Shown here piece by piece: positions 58,520 through 64,000 of a stretch of 64,000 nucleotides of DNA. The notes below the pieces were generated by a model. That model made no database searches and was not told the DNA's origin. It saw nothing but the letters and a program-made list of their open reading frames with translations. Origin of the DNA: Cocos nucifera (taxonomy: Eukaryota > Streptophyta > Magnoliopsida > Arecales > Arecaceae); assembly GCA_006176705.1 (NCBI GenBank), contig QRFJ01000372.1, positions 744,001 through 808,000 of the forward strand, in the 5' to 3' direction. Position numbers and translations under genes: made by a program. Positions within the stretch are counted from its first letter, which is position 1. Every line of letters starts with the position of its first letter.

Positions 58520-61500
58520 ATGCCCCCCAGGAGAGCCTCGACCCGGCGATCGGCGGTCTCCGCAACCCGATCTCGTTCGGATCCGTCTGCTCCCGCTCCA
58601 GCCCCGGCGACCCGAGCTCACTCTGTAGCCGCAGTGAACGCGGAGCAGTTCAGCCTGCTCGCCCAGCAGGTCCGTGATCTTACGGAGGCAGTGCAGGCGA
58701 TGCAGGCCACACATCCGCGGGCCCCGGTATCAGCTCGACCGGCGCGGGATTCCCCGGAGTCCCGGGGTCCGGCCCAGGGGCGACCGGCATGGACTACCCG
58801 ACCTTCGGTCCCCGGAAGGGGAAAGCAACCGGGGGAGAGCCCTCGCTCGGACCGCGGCTCGACCCAGGGAGAAGCTTCGCGCCCATTCTGCGAGAAGACT
58901 TTGGAGATCAAGGATCGCGAGGATCTCCTGGATCAAAGGCTCTTAGAAATGAGCCGACGCATAGAAGAACTTCGTCATACTCCCTCCTCCCGTGGTAATG
59001 ATATTTGCGCTGACCCTCCTTTCTCACAGAGAATTATGCAGGAGCAGGTCCCGCCGAACTTCAAGCTCCCGCACTTCGAGAGCTATGATGGGACCACCGA
59101 TCCGGTCGACCACTTGGAAGCCTTCAGGACGACAATGTTGCTCCATGGTGCGCCGGACGCCATCTTGTGCCGGGCTTTCCCCTCCACCCTCAAGGGAGCA
59201 GCCAGGAATTGGTACTCGGCGCTTAAGCCGAGCACCATCCAATCGTTTGACCAAATGAGTCAGCAGTTCGCGGCCCATTTCGTCAGTAGCAGGCGGCCGC
59301 GCCGAGGCTCGGATTCCTTGATGGCCATCAGGCAGAAGGAGGGAGAACCCATCCGGGCTTATGTCACCCGGTTTAACGCAGCTGCGCTGGAAGTCCGGAA
59401 CTTGGACCAATCAGTCGCAATGGCCGCCCTCAAAGGCGGCCTTCAGAAGAACGACCTGCTGTTCTCCCTGGAAAAGAAATACCCCAGGGATTTCGCTGAC
59501 ATGCTAGCTCGGGCCGAAAGTTACGCCCGGGCAGAGGAGGCTTTCGAAGCCAAGGACGATGAAGCTCGCGACAAGCGACGAATCAGCAGGCCAGGAAGGC
59601 CCGCCGAAGAAAGGAAGCGGACCGAGGCACGGCCGCGCTCCCGAACTCCCCCCAGTCGCGGGCGAGCCCGAACTCCCCCTCGGGCTCGGAGGCAGGGAAC
59701 TCCCGGCGGAAGGACGCGCCGAGGTTCCCCTCCGCGCCAAAGTTCTCCTCCGCACCGAAGTTCTCCTCCGCGCCGAAGTTCCCCTCCGCGCCGAAGTCCT
59801 CCCCGACGACGATTTCACAGCTACGCCCCCCTCAACGCCCCGAAGGCCCAAGTGCTGATGGAGATCAAGGAACGACTTCCGAGGCCGGAGAGAATGCGTT
59901 CCCATCCCAGCAAACGCAACCCCAACAAGTTCTGCCTCTACCATCGCGACCACGGTCACGACACTGAGGAGTGCATCCAGCTCCAGGACGAGATCGAGGA
60001 GCTCGTCAGGCGAGGCAGACTTGGCCGATTCCTGCGAAGACGACCTGAAGAGCGAGAAGATCGGCTGAGGGCGTTGCCGCCGAGTGGGGGAGACCAACAA
60101 GAGGATCGGCCGCCTCTCGGCGTCATCAACACTGTCTCGGGGGGGCTTCAGCAAGAAGAGGCCGGCGGATCCGAGGGACCGGCAAAGAGGCGGAGGACTG
60201 TGGAGCCTGTGACATTCACCGAGGCGGACGGCCAGGGGATCCAGTTTCCGCATAACGACGCGGTTGTAATCTCTTTGAACATCGCTGACTATGATGTGCG
60301 TCGTGTTTTGGTGGATAATGGAAGTTCGGCAGACATATTGTTCTACGATGCCTTCTCAAAAATGTCCCTGCCTGATGACCGCTTAGGACCTGTGAATTCC
60401 CCCCTGGTAGGATTTGCTGGCGGCGCCGTTCCGGTCGAAGGTGTAATGACTCTGGCTGTGACGGCGGGCCGATACCCAAAATTGGCCAAGGCGCAGGTCG
60501 ACTTCTTAGTCGTGAGAACCCCGTCCGCCTATAATGCTATCCTCGGGCGACCCGGCCTAAATACGCTCCGGGCGGTAGTGTCAACCTACTACCTGAAGAT
60601 GAAATTTCCGACGAGTCATGGGGTCGGCGAGGTCAGAGGAGACCAAACTCTGGCGAAGTATTGCTACTCGGCCACCCTGCGCAGGGGGAACCAGCCCGAC
60701 CCTTACCTTGTTGACGGGCTGGACGTCCGCGACGACCTCACCGAGGAGCGGGGCGAGCCTGCGGAAGACCTCGTCTCCGTACCCTTGCATGACGGAAGCC
60801 CGGGGCACGTGGTGCAGATCGGCTCCAGCTTAGCGGCCGAGGTTAGGGAGCAGCTCATCGCTTTCCTCAGAAGAAATGCAGACGTCTTCGCATGGACCCC
60901 AGCGGATGTACCGGGGATCGACGCCGAGGTCATGGAACATCGGCTGGCCGTCGATCCGAGGCACCGGCCCATCAGAGAAAAGCTGCGCCACCACGCCCCG
61001 GAGAGACAGAAGGCGATCGCCGAAGAAGTGGACAAGCTCCTCAAAGCCGGACTCATCCGGGAGGTCAACTATCCGACGTGGGTCTCGAACGTGGTTCTCG
61101 TCAAGAAGACGAACAACAAGTGGAGGATGTGCATCGACTTCAAGAAGCTGAACAAGGCCTGTCCGAAGGACAGCTACCCCCTGCCCAGGATCGACCAGCT
61201 GGTGGACGCAACCTCGGGCCACGAGCTCCTCACCTTCATGGACGCCTTTTCTGGTTACAACCAGATACGCATGGCGCCCGAGGATGAAGAAAAGACCACC
61301 TTCATTACTGACCGAGGTCTCTACTTGTTACAGGGTCATGCCTTTCGGACTCAAGAATGCAGGAGCGACGTACCAGCGCTTGGTCAACAAGGTCTTCAAG
61401 GGGCAGATCGGCCGCAACATGGAGGTGTACGTGGACGACATGCTCGTCAAAAGCCGAGCTTCAACAGACCACCTGGCCGACCTTGAAAGAGACCTTTCGG

Positions 61501-64000
61501 TACGCTCAGGAGGCACAAGATGAAGCTTGAACCCGATCCAAATGCGCCTTCGGCGTGACCTCCGGAAAAATTCCTTAGGATTCATGGTGTCAAGACGCGG
61601 AATCGAGGCAAACCCCGAGAAAATCCGAGCTATTCGAGAAATGACTGCTCCGAAGACAATCAAAGGAAGTTCAGCGCCTGGCCGGAAAGGTGGCGTCCCT
61701 AAGTCGCTTTGTCTCAAGGTCGGCCGAGCGGTGCATGCCCTTCTTCCAAGTTCTCAGGCGATCGAAGGACTTCTGCTGGACGGTGGAGTGCAAACAAGCA
61801 TTTGAAGAGCTCAAAAGCTACCTCGGCTCGCCCCCGCTGCTGGCAAAGCCCGAACCTGGGGAGGAATTATTTCTATACCTTGCTGTCTCCCCCGGAGCCC
61901 TGGCGGCGGTGTTGGTCAGGGAAGAAGCGAAGGCACAACGACCAGTCTACTACGTGAGCCGAGCTCTGAGGGACGCAGGAGACCAGGTACTCCAGGTTAG
62001 AAAAATTAACCTACTGTCTTCTAATTGCTGCCAGGAAGGCTCCGACCTTACTTTCAGGAGCACACCATAACGGTCCTCACAGACCAACCGATAAGAGCGG
62101 TCCTCCACCGAGCAGACGCTTCAGGAAGAATCGCAAAATGGGCGATCGAGCTCACGGAGTTCGACATCAACTTACCGGCCCAGGCCATCGATCAAAGGCC
62201 CAGATACTGGCGGATTTTGTGCTAGAATGCACCATTCCAGTCGAAGCCGAGCTTGGATCGAAGCGACACCGACATCGGAGCAGGACCGAGCTACGACGAA
62301 GCCGAGCTTTGGCAGCCGAGCCTCCCCGAAGAAAGGGCCGACCTTCCTTGAAAGCTTCCTGGGTTCTGCACGTGGATGGCTCATCCAACTCCGCCGGAGC
62401 TGGTGCGGGGCTGGTCTTGGTCAGCCCCGAGGGGATCGTCACCGAGTACGCATTGCGCTTCGAGTTTCCCGCGACCAACAATGAAGGCCGAATATGAAGC
62501 GCTGATCGCCGGATTGCGGATAGCAAGGGAACTTGAAAGTAGATCGGCTTCAGGTCTATAGCGATTCCCAGCTGGTGGTCGGTCAGGTTGGCGGCGGCTA
62601 CGAGGCACGGGAGGAAAGCATGGCGAGGTACCTCGGGAAAGTGAAGGAATTTAATTCCGGCCTTCGACAGCTTCGACATTCGGCACGTCCCGAGGACCGA
62701 AAAATGCAAGAGCCGACCTTCTCTCCAAGTTGGCCACCTTCGCCCCGGCCGAACTGCCCAAAGAAGTATTTTTGGAAACTCTGAAGTGCCCGACCACGGA
62801 AGAATCTCAGGCCATCCTACGGACGGACTTCGAGCCCAGCTGGATCGACCCGTTGGTCGCCTACCTTAAAGAAGGGGTCCTTCCTCACGACCGAAAAGAA
62901 GCTCGGAAAACTCAGGAATCAGGCCTCCCGCTACGTCTTATACGAGGGCAGGTTATATAAAAGGTCGTACTCCCTCCCGTTGCTGAGATGTCTCCGACCT
63001 TCTGAGGCCGACTTCGCACTACGGGACGTGCACGAAGGACTCTGCGGAAGTCACGCAGGGGCCAGGTCCCTGTCGCAAAAACTACTTCGGCAGGGGTACT
63101 ACTGGCCGACCCTGTTTCACGACTCCGTGGAATATGTGAAGAGGTGCGATCGCTGCCAGAAGAACGCCAGCGTGCAAAGGCAGCCAGCATCCGAACTTAC
63201 TCCGCTCAGTGCGCCATGGCCCTTCGCGCAATGGGGAATGGACATACTCGGCCCCTTCCCAACAGCGTCCGGACAGCGGAAGTTTCTCCTGGTCGCGATC
63301 GACTACTTCACCAAGTGGGTCGAGGCGGAACCACTAGCGAAGATCACCGAGGCCAAGGTGCAGGACTTCGTATGGAAGTCGCTAATCTGCCGGTTCGGCC
63401 TGCCCCGAACCCTCATAACCGACAACGGGCGGCAGTTCTCCGGAGCACGGTTTGCCGAGTTCTGCGAAGGGCTAAACGTCTCCCACCACTTCACATCGGT
63501 GGCTCACCCGCAGGCCAATGGGGAAGCTGAAGTGACCAACCGGACCCTGCTGCAAGGTATCAAAGCAAGGCTCGATGGGGCGAAGGGTGCCTGGGTGGAC
63601 GAACTCTACCACGTCCTCTGGGCGTACCGAACTACACAGAGGGTACCGACCGGTGAGACGCCCTTCGCCTTGGCCTTTGGTACCGAGGCGGTTATCCCGA
63701 TCGAGCTCAAACTCCCGTCTGCACGAGTCGTGGGCTTCAACGAGCGGCACAACCCCCAGGACCTTAGAGTCAACCTCGACCTTCTGGAAGAAAAGAGGGA
63801 GGGAGCCCGCATCCGGATGGCCGCCTACCGACGGAAGGTGGCTCAATATTACAACTCCAGGGTCAAAAGCAAGGCATTTAGAGTGGGAGACTTAGTGCTT
63901 CGGCGAGCAGCCGTCTCTCAGTCTCAGAGCCAAGGGAAACTCGTCCCAAATTGGGAAGGTCCGTATGAAGTGATAGAGATCATCCGACCCGGAACCTATC
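58520..64000 (+). pseudogene. Tat Ty3/gypsy gag-pol polyprotein, frameshifted as assembled
   Basis: Starts MPPRRASTRRS at 58520. Open for 988 codons to 61486, in true register to about 61325. Gag core about residues 180-300 (FKLPHFESYDGTTDPVDHL, NWYSALKPSTI). Arg/Ser/Pro-rich SSPPRR repeats about 368-432. Knuckle CLYHRDHGHDTEEC about 471-485. Protease VLVDNGSSADILF about 596-608. RT from about 815, with YVDD at 61428-61439 in the next frame. Between 61325 and 62910 about seventeen single-base insertions shift the frame through RT, RNase H (about 61770-62130) and the second RNase H (about 62350-62680). From 62932 to the window end the frame is open again. The integrase there has the H-H-C-C finger (HEGLCGSH...RCDRC) and the D, D, E triad at 63241, 63421 and 63529, followed by the C-terminal part (GDLVLRR, NWEGPYEV). 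It is either a recently dead copy or an intact one with assembly errors. Confidence 0.92.

Larger units (their letters stand above)
57592..64000 (+). mobile_element. Tat-lineage Ty3/gypsy retrotransposon (5' part, runs off window)
   Basis: GC-rich block sharply distinct from the AT-rich surroundings, starting TGTTGGAGA at 57592. It has a 5' LTR with a TATA box, then gag, protease, RT, RNase H, a second RNase H-like domain and integrase in gypsy order. The extra RNase H-like domain between the usual RNase H and the integrase (LHVDGSSNSAGAGAGLVLVS, about 62362-62420) is a hallmark of the plant Tat group. The 3' LTR and right target site lie outside the window. It sits in the intron or 5' flank of the aspartokinase gene, in opposite orientation. 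Confidence 0.93.

Noticed and set aside
57827..58714. Several minus-strand frames over the Tat LTR and gag start
   Set aside because: Antisense reading of GC-rich repeats and gag; no independent motif.

Overview
The window is nuclear DNA of a flowering plant. The evidence is one intron-containing, plastid-type aspartokinase gene set in a dense mosaic of nested plant transposons: Copia LTR elements primed by initiator tRNA-Met, CACTA elements with long subterminal repeat arrays, and a Tat-type Ty3/gypsy element. I saw no tRNA gene, rRNA gene or CRISPR array. The transposon types and the long AT-rich introns would suit a large-genome monocot such as a palm, but that is a weak impression.

Layout. 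(1) 340-8166: a degenerate, non-autonomous Copia-type LTR element. Its interior is split by a second Copia element (1939-5378) that keeps gag and protease remnants only. (2) About 8.28-42.8 kb: remains of a very large CACTA-like DNA transposon. The right end is visible at 42804; the left end was not found. It contains subterminal repeat arrays, a C-rich block, a 2.6-kb tandem duplication carrying a long palindrome, and an eroded transposase-type gene near 39-40.8 kb. A Sirevirus-like Copia element (14253-37759) sits in the second duplicate. An Angela/Tork-like Copia element (15396-30569) sits inside the 5' LTR of that Sirevirus. A 4.3-kb CACTA element (17750-22052) sits inside the 5' LTR of the Angela-like element. 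Target-site duplications and empty sites in sister copies fix this order. (3) 42.8-48.8 kb: gene-poor DNA with a small CACTA-like fragment and minor repeats. (4) 48828-55310, minus strand: ten exons encoding the C-terminal two-thirds of a lysine-pathway aspartokinase (end of the kinase domain plus two ACT domains). The first exon or exons are missing from the window. (5) 57592-64000: the 5' LTR and most of the gag-pol of a GC-rich Tat-lineage Ty3/gypsy element on the plus strand. It probably lies in the first intron or the 5' flank of the aspartokinase gene and runs off the window.

The only host gene with a clear role is the aspartokinase, the first committed step of lysine, threonine, methionine and isoleucine synthesis in plastids. 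Everything else is mobile DNA at different stages of decay. The most notable items are the four-level nest with recoverable empty sites, two unrelated palindromes of about 1 kb inside CACTA elements, LTR ends that begin TA instead of TG, a GC-AG intron and a splice-adjacent microsatellite in the aspartokinase gene, and a tight cluster of single-base insertions in the Tat polyprotein that looks more like an assembly artefact than decay. I found no convincing new gene system.
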